Shown: positions 1 to 8,769, counted from the stretch's first letter. The stretch is DNA of 64,000 bases from Agaribacter marinus (GCF_030160655.1 NZ_BSOT01000005.1:682001-746000), one strand, 5' to 3'. Numbers and translations: made by a program. The notes: generated from the letters alone by a model not told the origin.

Positions 1-1
1 T

Positions 2-283
2 GGAAATCAAGAAGTGTACGTTATGAACATCGATGGCTCCAACCACAAGCGCCTAACTAGAAATCGCGTAGAAGAGTGGGATCCCGCTTGGTCTACTGAC
101 GGTGCTAAGGTCTTTTTTTCATCACAAAACGTTTATGGGTTTTATGATATTTATAAGGTAAACAAGGATGGTTCATCCATCAAGAAAGTTTTGAATAGTG
201 GTTCTCAAGCAGCAACAGTGTTTCACATTGATAAAAGCTATTTGGAAAGGTTTTTTAAGACCAGACAACAATATAAACAATAA
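2..283 (+). CDS. C-terminal end of a TolB/PD40 WD40-like beta-propeller protein (5' truncated by window)
   Basis: The reading frame is open from base 2, so the true start lies upstream of the window. The visible 93 residues contain two PD40-type blades: one with VYVMNIDGSN followed by W-DPAWSTDG, the next with YDIYKVNKDGSS. This is the hallmark repeat of TolB-like propellers, which usually sit in the periplasm or are exported and bind proteins or glycans. The tail (about 25 residues) is basic and unstructured-looking. Which propeller family this is cannot be told from the fragment. The frame and repeat type are directly visible; cellular role is unknown. Confidence 0.7.
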   Translation, partial: GNQEVYVMNIDGSNHKRLTRNRVEEWDPAWSTDGAKVFFSSQNVYGFYDIYKVNKDGSSIKKVLNSGSQAATVFHIDKSYLERFFKTRQQYKQ

Positions 284-752
284 GGATGGAAGTTTTTAGT
301 AAGTGCAGCTTACCTTTCTGGTTTAGACGCTTCCCAGCCAATAATAGCTGACTTTCGAGTATTTCCCCACATGTAACCGCCAATCTTACCGCTGGCTTGA
401 ATGACTCTTACTCGATAATCTTCAACACGTATATCACTATACCCTGACGTAATGAGCTTTTATATTTTCCACCCTGTGTTTTACACGTGATTACGAGTAA
501 CTCAATTCGATTACATAAATTTAGTCAGTAAATCTCAATATTTATACTTCATCGCGTAAATTACTATTATGGGCCGATATTTATAGATTTTTTCTTAATT
601 TATTTAACCAATAAAAACATATATTTACATATAAATTCAAAAAATTTCAAAAAAAAGCTAAAAAAAATCTCATTTCGTGGAATAGCTCCTATACACAACG
701 TTTCGCAGTAAGGCGGAGCGTCGAACATAGCTAGTATGTAAAGGAGCACCAC
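284..752. other. Intergenic region upstream of the RHS gene
   Basis: This stretch contains the minus-strand remnant at 310-459. It is then strongly AT-rich from about 480 to 670 with A- and T-runs, typical of promoter DNA in front of horizontally acquired toxin genes. The last 12 bases before the RHS gene hold a clear ribosome site, AAGGAG at 741-746. No RNA gene or convincing sigma-70 hexamer pair was identified. Confidence 0.5.
310..459 (-). pseudogene. Start-less remnant of a minus-strand gene (C-terminus only)
   Basis: On the minus strand 49 codons are open between an upstream TAA (460-462) and a stop at 310-312. The translation has ordinary protein-like composition (…RVEDYRVRVIQASG… then GGYMWGNTRKSAIIGWEASK) but no start codon or ribosome site. 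It therefore looks like the decayed C-terminal end of a gene. The family is not recognised. Low confidence, because 49 codons can be open by chance. Confidence 0.3.
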
Positions 753-3700
753 GTGGGCGCAATAATCACAGGACAATCACTCGGTTTATTTAATTCTTCA
801 TTGGCGGCGCTGGGCGTGCAAGGCGCGATGGGGCAAGCCTCGGTAGGGCAAGGTGGCGAGCGGGTATATGTGAATGCGTCGACGGGGAACTTGGTGGTGC
901 AAGGGCAAGATGCCCGGCAATCGGTGCTTGGGGCAGATTTAAGTGCCTTGCGCACCTACAACAGTTTAGGCGATGTTGACGATGGCTTTGGCGGCGATGA
1001 TAACTGGCGTTTGGGCTTTTTAAGCACGCTTAGCATTGACGGAGATACGGCCACGCGGGTAACGGCGGATGGCGCCACTCAGCACTTTACGCGTCAAGGC
1101 GGCGGTAGCTATGTGAGCAGTGATGGTGCAGGTGCCCACGACACCTTGCGTTTAACCGGCGGTGTTTGGGTTTATCAAGAAGGCAGCAGTTTAACGCGCA
1201 GTCATTATGAAAACGGTGGGCAGGGGCGCTTGCTTGCGTTGCTTGACCAATTTGATAAGGGCCAGCGTTTTTATTACAGCGGCTCGCCGAGTCAGTTAAC
1301 ACGCATTACCACTGACACGACGACGGGCATTGAAGAGACTTTGCTTGATTATTATACGACAGGCGCCAGTGCGGGCTTGTTGCGACAGGTGCGTTTGGCC
1401 ACGGGCAGCGAGAATTACAGCGCCCACACCTATACTTATGATACACAGCAGCGCTTGCACAAGGTCATTGTAGATTTAACGCCGGACAATAGCGCCGACG
1501 ATAAGGAGTATGAAACCACGTATGCTTATGAGTCAAGTAGCAGTCATTTACTCAAGAGCATTACCCAAAGTGATGGGCGTCATGTGGCCTTTAGTTACCA
1601 TCCCGGCAGCGATAAATTACACACGGTAACGAGCGGTAGCGTCGCGGCCGTGGCGGCGGGCGACGGGCACGTCACCCGGTATATGTATACCGACAATACC
1701 ACCACGGTGTCTATGGCGGGGCAGCAATACACGTATACCTTTGAGGATGTGGGAGATAACAGCAGTCCCATCGATGCGGTTAGGCACCGGGTCACGCAGC
1801 AGGCTATCGTGAATAGTCAGGCAGCCTATACGCAATATACCGAGAGGGGGGAACTTTCGCTTGTAGAGCAAACATATAGTCTCAACCCACGAGTTGGAAC
1901 AACTTTGTTTCAGGGAGTGTCTATTGGTCAAGACCATACGCAAACTTGGGATAACGTAGGGTGGTTAAATCTTCAACGTCATGAATACAATGATATTGGT
2001 TATCGAACAAAGACCTTAAACTATTTCAATGGAAGCGCATTTCTCGATTCAAATAGCACACTAGAGGACATACAGGTTGATGACAGGTTATTAAATTCTG
2101 TAAAGAATGTTCAAACCTTTGACTTTAGCGATAGTGGTAAAGTGCAAAAAGTCACCACGAAAGGCTTTACAGAAGGCGGAGTTAAGACAGAAATTAATAG
2201 AGGTCGAGCAAATTCACAAGAAGCCATAATTGTTGAAAATGAAGTAAAACTACTATTAAACGAAACAAACTATGAATACGATTTGGGTGGACGTTTAGTA
2301 ACGCAAAGCTACGAACAAGTAAATTTTGAAGTAACTGAAAATGGAAATGCACCGGAGCCAACCGAAGAGATAAAAAAACTTTTACGAACCTATAATTATA
2401 GCTATGAAAACCGTCAGTCTTATTTAGAAAAAATAGTAGATGGTAAAGTAGAACGTACACCTAATGCGGTTATTAGACCAGGTGAAGAAACTGTTCAGTT
2501 AACAAGCGCTACAACACGTTCATTTTATGATGCGAATGGCAACCGCACAGTGGTGGAAGAAACACTTAAAATAGGTGGCGACGTAGAAAATATCAATGGG
2601 CGCTACTTTACCAACTCTGCCGATGGATTGTTACTTCGTAAATCAACGGGAAAACAAGATGAAAGCCATACCAAAGCTTTTTATACGCCAGAATATATCG
2701 ACCTCGAAACAGGGCAGACAGTTGAAGCAGTAACAAAAGCAAAGTCAATAGGGTTTGAAATTGACGAAACCAATTCATTGCATACGCCAGGTGAGAAAGC
2801 GCCTACAACGAGTCATTATTTATATTCTGGGGGCCAATATTTAGGTGAGTTAAACGAAAATGGCGCTATTAATGTTAGAAAGGCGCACTTCAATGGCTTA
2901 GATAGGCCTAGTGCTTCGTCTAGTCGTTCGCATGCAGTCCGGCAGGGCGAAAGCTTACGCAGTATTGCTATTCAATATTACGGCAATGCTGATTTTTGGT
3001 ACATTATTGCCGACGCAAATGGTTTGTCTTCATCAGGTGATGCAAATGATGCCTTAACTGCAGGGCAGTCGCTTGTTATTCCTGAACAGGTAAACAATCA
3101 GAACCGCTTCGATACATTCACACCTTACAATGTAAATGAGCAAATTGGCGATACGACACCTAATTTGCCAGTCATCCCTGCACCAGCTGAAGCAGGGTGT
3201 AACTTATTAGTTACTGTAATTATTGTTGCGGTAGCGGTGATAGTGACTGCGGGCGTCGGAGCGGCGTTAGCGCCAGCCGCAGGAGCTACAGGCGTAGGAG
3301 CAGGTGCGACTGGTGCCGCTGCTGGCGCAGGAGCCGCTACTGCAAGCTCAGCTGGGGTGTTTGTTACTGCCTCAGGTGGTTTGTCTGCAGTAGGTGCAGG
3401 AACCGCAGCTGCAGCGGGAAGTGTAGCCAGTCAAGGGGTAGCAATTGCGCTGGGTGCCCAAGAAAATTTCTCATTTAGTCAAGTCGCAGTAGCCGCGTTT
3501 ACTGCGGGTATTTCAAAAGGTATTTCAAATGCTGCTGGCGTTGGTACATCAGCGACAGAGGTGGACAACATATTAACGACATCAACAAAAGTAATTAAAG
3601 GCAGTAGCGTTAGCTACGTAACAAAGTTAAATACCCTTGGAAGAGCTGTAAACAGCGCTGCCTCAGCTATAAGTGGAGTATACACAAATAAGCTCTTTGG

Positions 3701-5255
3701 CAATGCCACAAGTTTCAGATGGGCAAATATTGCAGCCAGTGCGGCAAGCGCCGCGTTTGGTTCGCCTTTGCCGGGTGAAACAAATAGCAATAATTTTGTT
3801 CCAAACTTTATAAATAATGTCGTGGGCGCTGGTGTAGGGTATGCTACGTCAAAGCTTGTAAACAATGAAGGCAAGTTTGATGTTGAAAATGTGGTAGCTG
3901 ATGCCTTTGGCAATGCGCTGGGGAATTCGATAGTTTCTGCCGCACAGCGTAGTTCACGGAACAACGCCATAGAGGGAAAATTACGACAAGCCAAAGTTCA
4001 AGGGGCTGTAACTGCTGATAGCAGATTAGGTTTTATCCCTGAAAACCCTGAGGGCTTTAGCCCACATGGAGAGCTCCGAGATTCCCTTTTAAGAAAGTTT
4101 GGTCAAAGTGATAGTGAGCTTGGACAGCTTAGTGATGAGCTAATTATTGAAGGTGTTGAGTTAAATGAAATCAGTGCAGCGATTACGAATGATCCAGAAA
4201 GCTACGCTGCTTTAGTTGAAGGGTTGAGAAGTGCGGATAATATTGGTGACAATCCGCTATACAACGTTTTAGCTAGAGGCATTTTAACTGACCGATATGG
4301 AAATACGCAGACATTTAGTCGTTTAGAAGATGAAGTAGCGTTTGTTCAAGACTTTATCAGGAATAGTTCTGACTCTTTAATTGCACAAGAGCTTGATTCT
4401 GGGCTATTTGCTACTGCATTGAGTATTGATCAAGTGACCACAGCAATCAGTGCTTTCGACTATGGGCAAACAAATAAATTCCAAAATCCCGAGTTAGCAA
4501 AACTCCTAACAACAAATGACTTAAGCACACTTGGTGATACTACTTTACTGGGTGATATCGCAACAATTATACCGCTTACTGGGTTAATACAAGCGAATGA
4601 GCTTGTTAAGGATTTGGGTCCAATTCAAATATTAGGGGAGATAGGTAAGCTTTCCCCTACTGAGGTAGTCGTAAGGTCAAATAATGCGACAAAAGGAGCC
4701 GCTCAGTCCTCTATTTCATCTACTTTAGGTGGCCTGGGTAAGTTTGGACTAGCCGCAGATGCTTTAGTGCAGTTTGGCGGTGATTTAATAAATCCAGCGG
4801 AAGCGGCTCCGCGCAGAGGGCGAGTTAGTTCAGGGCTAGCGCAAGGCAGTGTTAAGGAAGTAAGTGTTGCACAAAGAGCGGCAAGAGCTGCTTGGTTTAA
4901 GTCTTTACAATCAGGTAGGTTAAAGCACGCTCTTTTTAAAGCGGATAATATCTTGGACTTTGCGAGGGTGGGTCGACAGCAATTGCATGAGGGAGGAGAT
5001 TTTTCAGTTGAAAAAGCTATTCGTTTTACCCAAGGACCAAATGCTGGCTCTGTGGTAAGCGTTCCAAGAGGCGATAGACCTTTTGCTATTGGGTTACCTG
5101 ACTTGGTGGATTACAGGAATGATGTTATTGTCGATCTGAAACCTAGAGGAGGTACTCAGGACTTAACTGAAATTAGGAACTTCTATCGTGATTTGTATAG
5201 AGCAGCAACAGGAAGAGAAGCAAGGGTAGAGTTTGAATACTATGACAGATATTAA
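753..5255 (+). CDS. Giant RHS/YD-repeat polymorphic toxin with LysM domain and PD-(D/E)XK-like C-terminal tip
   Basis: The product is 1500 residues. I chose the GTG start at 753 because AAGGAG lies 6 bases upstream. The N-terminal third carries YD/RHS-type beta repeats (for example HTYTYDTQQRLHKV, FSYHPGSDKLHTV). Residues about 726-779 form a LysM domain (HAVRQGESLRSIA…YYGNADFWYIIADAN…LTAGQSLVIP). Residues about 818-905 are an Ala/Gly-rich hydrophobic stretch, a common translocation segment of polymorphic toxins. The last about 145 residues include P1449-D1450 and D1461-L-K1463, the spacing expected of a PD-(D/E)XK nuclease core, so DNase activity is inferred. No PAAR or N-terminal signal peptide is evident and no VgrG gene lies nearby, so the export route is unclear. 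Base composition is clearly GC-richer before about 1850 than after it, suggesting a mosaic origin. The following gene overlaps its 3' end and is the expected immunity gene. Confidence 0.85.
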   Translation: MGAIITGQSLGLFNSSLAALGVQGAMGQASVGQGGERVYVNASTGNLVVQGQDARQSVLGADLSALRTYNSLGDVDDGFGGDDNWRLGFLSTLSIDGDTATRVTADGATQHFTRQGGGSYVSSDGAGAHDTLRLTGGVWVYQEGSSLTRSHYENGGQGRLLALLDQFDKGQRFYYSGSPSQLTRITTDTTTGIEETLLDYYTTGASAGLLRQVRLATGSENYSAHTYTYDTQQRLHKVIVDLTPDNSADDKEYETTYAYESSSSHLLKSITQSDGRHVAFSYHPGSDKLHTVTSGSVAAVAAGDGHVTRYMYTDNTTTVSMAGQQYTYTFEDVGDNSSPIDAVRHRVTQQAIVNSQAAYTQYTERGELSLVEQTYSLNPRVGTTLFQGVSIGQDHTQTWDNVGWLNLQRHEYNDIGYRTKTLNYFNGSAFLDSNSTLEDIQVDDRLLNSVKNVQTFDFSDSGKVQKVTTKGFTEGGVKTEINRGRANSQEAIIVENEVKLLLNETNYEYDLGGRLVTQSYEQVNFEVTENGNAPEPTEEIKKLLRTYNYSYENRQSYLEKIVDGKVERTPNAVIRPGEETVQLTSATTRSFYDANGNRTVVEETLKIGGDVENINGRYFTNSADGLLLRKSTGKQDESHTKAFYTPEYIDLETGQTVEAVTKAKSIGFEIDETNSLHTPGEKAPTTSHYLYSGGQYLGELNENGAINVRKAHFNGLDRPSASSSRSHAVRQGESLRSIAIQYYGNADFWYIIADANGLSSSGDANDALTAGQSLVIPEQVNNQNRFDTFTPYNVNEQIGDTTPNLPVIPAPAEAGCNLLVTVIIVAVAVIVTAGVGAALAPAAGATGVGAGATGAAAGAGAATASSAGVFVTASGGLSAVGAGTAAAAGSVASQGVAIALGAQENFSFSQVAVAAFTAGISKGISNAAGVGTSATEVDNILTTSTKVIKGSSVSYVTKLNTLGRAVNSAASAISGVYTNKLFGNATSFRWANIAASAASAAFGSPLPGETNSNNFVPNFINNVVGAGVGYATSKLVNNEGKFDVENVVADAFGNALGNSIVSAAQRSSRNNAIEGKLRQAKVQGAVTADSRLGFIPENPEGFSPHGELRDSLLRKFGQSDSELGQLSDELIIEGVELNEISAAITNDPESYAALVEGLRSADNIGDNPLYNVLARGILTDRYGNTQTFSRLEDEVAFVQDFIRNSSDSLIAQELDSGLFATALSIDQVTTAISAFDYGQTNKFQNPELAKLLTTNDLSTLGDTTLLGDIATIIPLTGLIQANELVKDLGPIQILGEIGKLSPTEVVVRSNNATKGAAQSSISSTLGGLGKFGLAADALVQFGGDLINPAEAAPRRGRVSSGLAQGSVKEVSVAQRAARAAWFKSLQSGRLKHALFKADNILDFARVGRQQLHEGGDFSVEKAIRFTQGPNAGSVVSVPRGDRPFAIGLPDLVDYRNDVIVDLKPRGGTQDLTEIRNFYRDLYRAATGREARVEFEYYDRY

Positions 5256-6024
5256 CGATCCAACCTTAGTTAAATTATTAAGTGTTGACCTTTTTTTTGA
5301 TATTGATGTGTACACAAAAATAGAACCATTTACTTTAAGGCAAATGGCTATCGATTATGGGCTTTATGAGGATGAAGTGCTTTGCAGGGTGACCGCATTC
5401 AATAAACTGGGAAAAGCAACCCGAGGTAAAGTGAGCAGTAAAACTGCGGTTAATAAAATCAATAAATTATTTTCCGAAGACATATTGCGGACTGCAATCT
5501 TTCTTGAAGATGAAAAGTATGAATGTGATAACCAAGATACCATGACCATATATACCAGTGCTTATAACAACTCAGGTTTTAAATCCTATATTAGTTTTTT
5601 AATTTCAGATGTCAGTAAAATTTCGGAAATAGAGACGTTTTTTAGAGACTTATGTGAGAAATATTCACCAATGTATGGCAGCGCTGCATTGTATATTCTT
5701 GACCACTTTCCAAGAGTGATTGAGGGTTTGAGTAAAATTCAGGAATTGAATCTTACTCATCCTATTCATAGCCTGAATATTAATCGTTATGAAGGGTCGC
5801 TGAGTAAGGGAATTGTCAATGATTTCCATTGGCTGAATTATTTTTCTAATAAGTACTTTAGTAAGCTTCAGCTATCCAGTTTAAGAAATGAAGAGGTTAT
5901 TGATAACTCTGAAGAAGGGAAGCTTATTCAACTTTCTAAAGGCCCTTTTTTAACTGAAGAAGAACTAGAGAGGATTACATTGCTTAGAAGTGAAAATACT
6001 GAATATCTGGATATTTTTAGATAA
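5242..6024 (+). CDS. Probable immunity protein for the upstream RHS toxin
   Basis: The product is 260 residues from ATG 5242, overlapping the toxin gene by 14 bases; a TTG at 5233 in the same frame is a less likely start. It has no signal peptide or membrane segment, so it is probably cytoplasmic. It is rich in acidic residues, especially at the C-terminus (NEEVIDNSEEGK, TEEELERITLL), as expected for a protein that would mask a DNA-binding toxin tip. I do not recognise the family. The assignment rests on position, overlap and size, the standard toxin-immunity arrangement, and not on homology. Confidence 0.55.
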   Translation: MTDINDPTLVKLLSVDLFFDIDVYTKIEPFTLRQMAIDYGLYEDEVLCRVTAFNKLGKATRGKVSSKTAVNKINKLFSEDILRTAIFLEDEKYECDNQDTMTIYTSAYNNSGFKSYISFLISDVSKISEIETFFRDLCEKYSPMYGSAALYILDHFPRVIEGLSKIQELNLTHPIHSLNINRYEGSLSKGIVNDFHWLNYFSNKYFSKLQLSSLRNEEVIDNSEEGKLIQLSKGPFLTEEELERITLLRSENTEYLDIFR

Positions 6025-6530
6025 AAAGAAATGCATCTATTCGTAAACCGACTGTTGAAACATTTTCTTCGATAGCTGACAGTAAACTCAGTATTGAAGA
6101 AAAGTTTAATGAAGCTATCAAACGTAAAACTGCTATTGGCTCCTCAAGCGGTGATAATGTTTCAGGAAGTGAGACAGATAACTGTCGGTTTGTGACAGAT
6201 TCAAATGGTAACCAAGTTGAAGTGATTCGCGTGACACCGTCTGTTTCGCAATTTTAGATAAGTCAGTCGGGTATGACTAAACTGCTTCAGAACCCGGAAT
6301 TTTATGCCAAAACTATTGCCAATATCAGACGTCTTGAGCATGATAATGAGTTACATGATATCCAAGGTGGCAACAATCGACTTTTCAAATCCGATCTGAG
6401 GTTTAAGTTTGAGGAAGCTCATAATCGAATAGCGCTGACTACCGGGACTTCAATTTTTAGTACTGTAAATACAATTTTTGGTAATATTACTTCAGTATTG
6501 AGAAGTAAAAGAGTTACAGATGTCACGTAA
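6021..6530 (+). pseudogene. Broken toxin-like orphan: one frame interrupted by an amber codon
   Basis: The frame is open from 6021 to 6254 without any ATG, meets TAG at 6255-6257, and continues in the same frame through 6530. The first part reads IKRNASIRKPTVETFSSIAD… ending RVTPSVSQF. After the TAG comes ISQSG and then MTKLLQNPEFYAKTIANIRR to …RSKRVTDVT. The ATG at 6273 lacks a good ribosome site, so an independent 85-residue gene is possible but less attractive than one gene split by a nonsense codon. The position directly after a toxin-immunity pair is typical of displaced orphan toxin tips. Family not recognised; the function is inferred from context only. Confidence 0.4.
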
Positions 6531-6545
6531 AGAGGCACTAAAGAT

Positions 6546-6851
6546 TTGGCAGAAAAGTTTGTGTCAAAGTGCGTAATGAGCTCCAGAAACGTTTTCGATA
6601 TGTTTGTTGCAGAGAGCGAGGGTGAAGGGTTCGAACTCTACTCCACAGACATATCAAATAGTTTTAAATCTATGTTGGAACTTAAGGTTGATGCCCCAGA
6701 ATCAATTGAAAACGTGTTTGATCTAGAGACAGTTATATTTGACATATGGTCCAATATAATTGGTTTAGGTAAACTTCAAATGACCGCCTCAAAACGTTAT
6801 AAAGATGTATTTTTATTTCGGTTCTTATGCGTGTTCTCTGAGGAAAAGTGA
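6546..6851 (+). CDS. Small hypothetical protein, possible orphan immunity protein
   Basis: About 101 residues if the TTG at 6546 is used, preceded by AGAGG about 10 bases upstream; an ATG at 6576 gives 91 residues. The sequence is acidic (VAESEGEGFELYSTDIS, VDAPESIENVFDLETVIFDIW) without membrane segments. It follows the broken toxin-like frame by 15 bases, the position an immunity gene would take. The family is not recognised. The start codon is uncertain and the gene could itself be a relic. Confidence 0.4.
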   Translation: MAEKFVSKCVMSSRNVFDMFVAESEGEGFELYSTDISNSFKSMLELKVDAPESIENVFDLETVIFDIWSNIIGLGKLQMTASKRYKDVFLFRFLCVFSEEK

Positions 6852-6929
6852 TTAATGGCACTTTATGTGTATATGGAGATAATTGTAGCTAGATAAGCTC
6901 CTTGCTATATGGAATTATTCTGATAATAC

Positions 6930-7232
6930 TCACCGCCCAACACTCAACGCAAACTCAATCTTAGCCATTAATTGTTTAAACGCAGGGGTGCCTGATGCCT
7001 TTTCACCCAATATCGATTCAAGTGTTTTTACTATATATTGCTTGCGCTTAGCTTCGTCACTCATGTCTTTGTGCGTATCAATACTTGCTAAAATACGGTC
7101 TACAAGTTTATTGGGAGTTTGCGTGTTTTTAACCGTAGATTGCGTTTTATTTACTTTACTCGTTTGTTTTTTTTTGGCCTTATTGACCGTTTTTTGCGCT
7201 ACCTGATTGTTTAACTTGGTGGGGTCAATCAT
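6930..7232 (-). CDS. Small basic protein, candidate exported substrate or accessory of the flagellar-like system
   Basis: The product is 100 residues. The first half is low-complexity and rich in Lys, Thr, Gln and Val (NKAKKKQTSKVNKTQSTVK), likely disordered; the second half (about 43-100) is predicted helical (LVDRILASIDTHKDMSDEAK … LESILGEKASGTPAFKQLM). No signal peptide is seen. A disordered N-terminus followed by helices resembles many type III substrates, but that is inference. It starts 3 bases after the stop of the TPR gene, so the two are co-transcribed. I do not recognise the family. Confidence 0.55.
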   Translation of the reverse strand: MIDPTKLNNQVAQKTVNKAKKKQTSKVNKTQSTVKNTQTPNKLVDRILASIDTHKDMSDEAKRKQYIVKTLESILGEKASGTPAFKQLMAKIEFALSVGR

Positions 7233-7235
7233 ATC

Positions 7236-7826
7236 TTAGTGCTTTACATCATAGATATCGAGTAAATGAGATTTATCTTGTTCGGCAGTTGCACCATCAT
7301 TAATCTCGTCAGCATGGGCGCTGTCGTCGCTTATTGTATCGGCATTAGCTTGTTGCTCTGCACTTGCACCATTTATTCTGTCGAGCATTTCGCGCATGTC
7401 TTTATTTAAATTAGGGTTGTCGGTATTTCGCTGAATACCTTCTTCAATCGAAATAATCGCGTTACTATTGTCACCTTGAAAAATACAAATAAGCGCATTA
7501 GCAAATAAGGGTAAATATTCATGTTCTGTATTTAACAAGGGATGTAAACTTTGCACAGCATCGTCGTATTCTTCTAAAGTTGCCTGTAATAAACCGAGTT
7601 GAAAACGAGCAATATATAAATCTGGACTTAAACTTATGCTCTCGCTATATGCCTTTTTAGCAAGATCATAATGTTGTTCTTGGGCATAAATAGCGGCTTT
7701 CAAAAAACAAATAAAGCCACTTGCCGGAAACACGTTAAACGCGTCTTCAATTAGCGCTTTCGCCGCCGCTAATTGACCATCGGTCATTAATGCCGTTATT
7801 TTTGCGATGTACTCTTGTTCTTGCAA
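7236..7826 (-). CDS. TPR-repeat protein, possible chaperone/scaffold
   Basis: The product is 196 residues. Residues about 3-150 consist of four to five tetratricopeptide units (for example AAKALIEDAFNVFPASGFICF, YDLAKKAYSESISLSPDLYI, YDDAVQSLHPLLNTEHEYLP). They are followed by an acidic, Ala/Asp/Glu-rich tail. There is no signal peptide. Class II chaperones of type III systems are TPR proteins of similar size, so a chaperone role for the small downstream protein is an attractive but unproven inference. It lies in a minus-strand trio that reads away from the flagellar-type operon. Confidence 0.65.
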   Translation of the reverse strand: MQEQEYIAKITALMTDGQLAAAKALIEDAFNVFPASGFICFLKAAIYAQEQHYDLAKKAYSESISLSPDLYIARFQLGLLQATLEEYDDAVQSLHPLLNTEHEYLPLFANALICIFQGDNSNAIISIEEGIQRNTDNPNLNKDMREMLDRINGASAEQQANADTISDDSAHADEINDGATAEQDKSHLLDIYDVKH

Positions 7827-7950
7827 AACACAAACTCCCTTTATTTTATTGTGTGCTTACTCGTCAAACCAGTAGAGTCTATATTAAAGCGTGAGGTTTT
7901 TTAACTACTTTAATCCGAATGACCATATCTACAAATAACTGACGATGGAA

Positions 7951-8397
7951 TTACAGCAATCCTAGTAGTGATTGCACCTCTTTAGTTTTAAACGCATAGC
8001 ATTCGCTAAAACCTTCAGACGCATTCTTTTTTGCATACTCAGACGGTTTTTCAATGTTTGGATAAATTTGCGTCACCCATTGCTTACGTAGTGATGGACT
8101 TAAAACATTAGTAAAAACATGATGCCCAATCTCATGTAACAAAATGTGATGTAATTCTTTTTGGCTGGTAAATTTATGAATGAGCACATGATCAAGTGGG
8201 CTTTTAGAATATAAGCCCTCCGCACGATAATTAATCGGTTTATATTCAACATAGCTGCGCTGATACATATAACCAGGATCATACACAATGGCGGTTAATC
8301 CAACTAAATGCGACTTGGGTACACGCTTAACCATGCATGCAATGTCATCTACATGCACCAAATTTTGTTTCGAAAATCCTTTGATTAATAAAGACAT
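7951..8397 (-). CDS. Mini gluzincin metallopeptidase (HEIGH), ATLF/M34-like
   Basis: The product is 148 residues with a classical zinc motif H88-E89-I-G-H92. A second acidic cluster follows at E128-G-F-S-E132-C-Y-A, about 36 residues later. The layout HEIGHH … SEGFSECYAFK resembles the anthrax lethal factor-like (ATLF, M34) fold, in which HExxH is followed by NEAEFFAEAF with a Glu ligand. No signal peptide or membrane segment is present, so if it acts outside the cell it needs a signal-independent exporter. A sigma-28-like promoter lies upstream (8547-8573). Role as an effector of the neighbouring flagellar-type apparatus is inference. The ribosome site is weak, so the start is less certain than the gene. 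Confidence 0.7.
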   Translation of the reverse strand: MSLLIKGFSKQNLVHVDDIACMVKRVPKSHLVGLTAIVYDPGYMYQRSYVEYKPINYRAEGLYSKSPLDHVLIHKFTSQKELHHILLHEIGHHVFTNVLSPSLRKQWVTQIYPNIEKPSEYAKKNASEGFSECYAFKTKEVQSLLGLL

Positions 8398-8546
8398 AAG
8401 TATTATTTATAACAAATAAAATGGAAAAACATAAAATCTATGCCAAAAAAGTATTAAAATATTTTTTTGATATACTACGAAAAAAAACATCCATAAAAAA
8501 TAACGACTAAACAACAACATAAAAAATACTGACGACAAAATACCGC

Positions 8547-8573
8547 TCATCGCCAAAAATCTCTCATTCTTTA
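8547..8573 (-). promoter_or_regulatory. Sigma-28 (FliA)-like promoter reading into the metallopeptidase/TPR genes
   Basis: On the minus strand the sequence is TAAAG at the -35 and GGCGATGA at the -10, with exactly 15 bases between TAAA and the -10. The FliA consensus is TAAA-N15-GCCGATAA, so the -10 matches at 6 of 8 positions. The gene for the cognate sigma factor closes the adjacent operon. It lies about 150 bases upstream of the metallopeptidase start, a rather long leader. Confidence 0.45.
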
Positions 8574-8752
8574 TAAAAAGACCAATAAATCGTTTAAAAT
8601 CTTATTGTTAGCACCAAATTTCATCTGCAGACTGTATCCAATAGGTAACACATTGGGTGTTTTAAAAAATTTAAATATGTATATACTTTCATACATTGTT
8701 ATCGAATCTAACACGATTTGATGTTGTAGCAAACCGTCATGGAATGCCTGAT

Positions 8753-8769
8753 TTGCAGACGTACTGCAA
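8753..8769. repeat. Inverted repeat in the leader of the flagellar-type operon
   Basis: TTGCAG and CTGCAA form perfect 6-base arms around ACGTA, ending 21 bases before the first start codon. It could be an operator or a small RNA hairpin in the leader. No regulator is assigned. Confidence 0.35.

Noticed and set aside
3614-3994. Minus-strand open frame of 126 codons inside the RHS gene
   Set aside because: Shadow of the Ala/Gly-rich coding region; no ribosome site and no protein-like character.
8740-8757. Sigma-54-like site TGGAATG…TTTGCA in front of the flagellar-type operon
   Set aside because: GG and GC are 12 bases apart, not the required 10.
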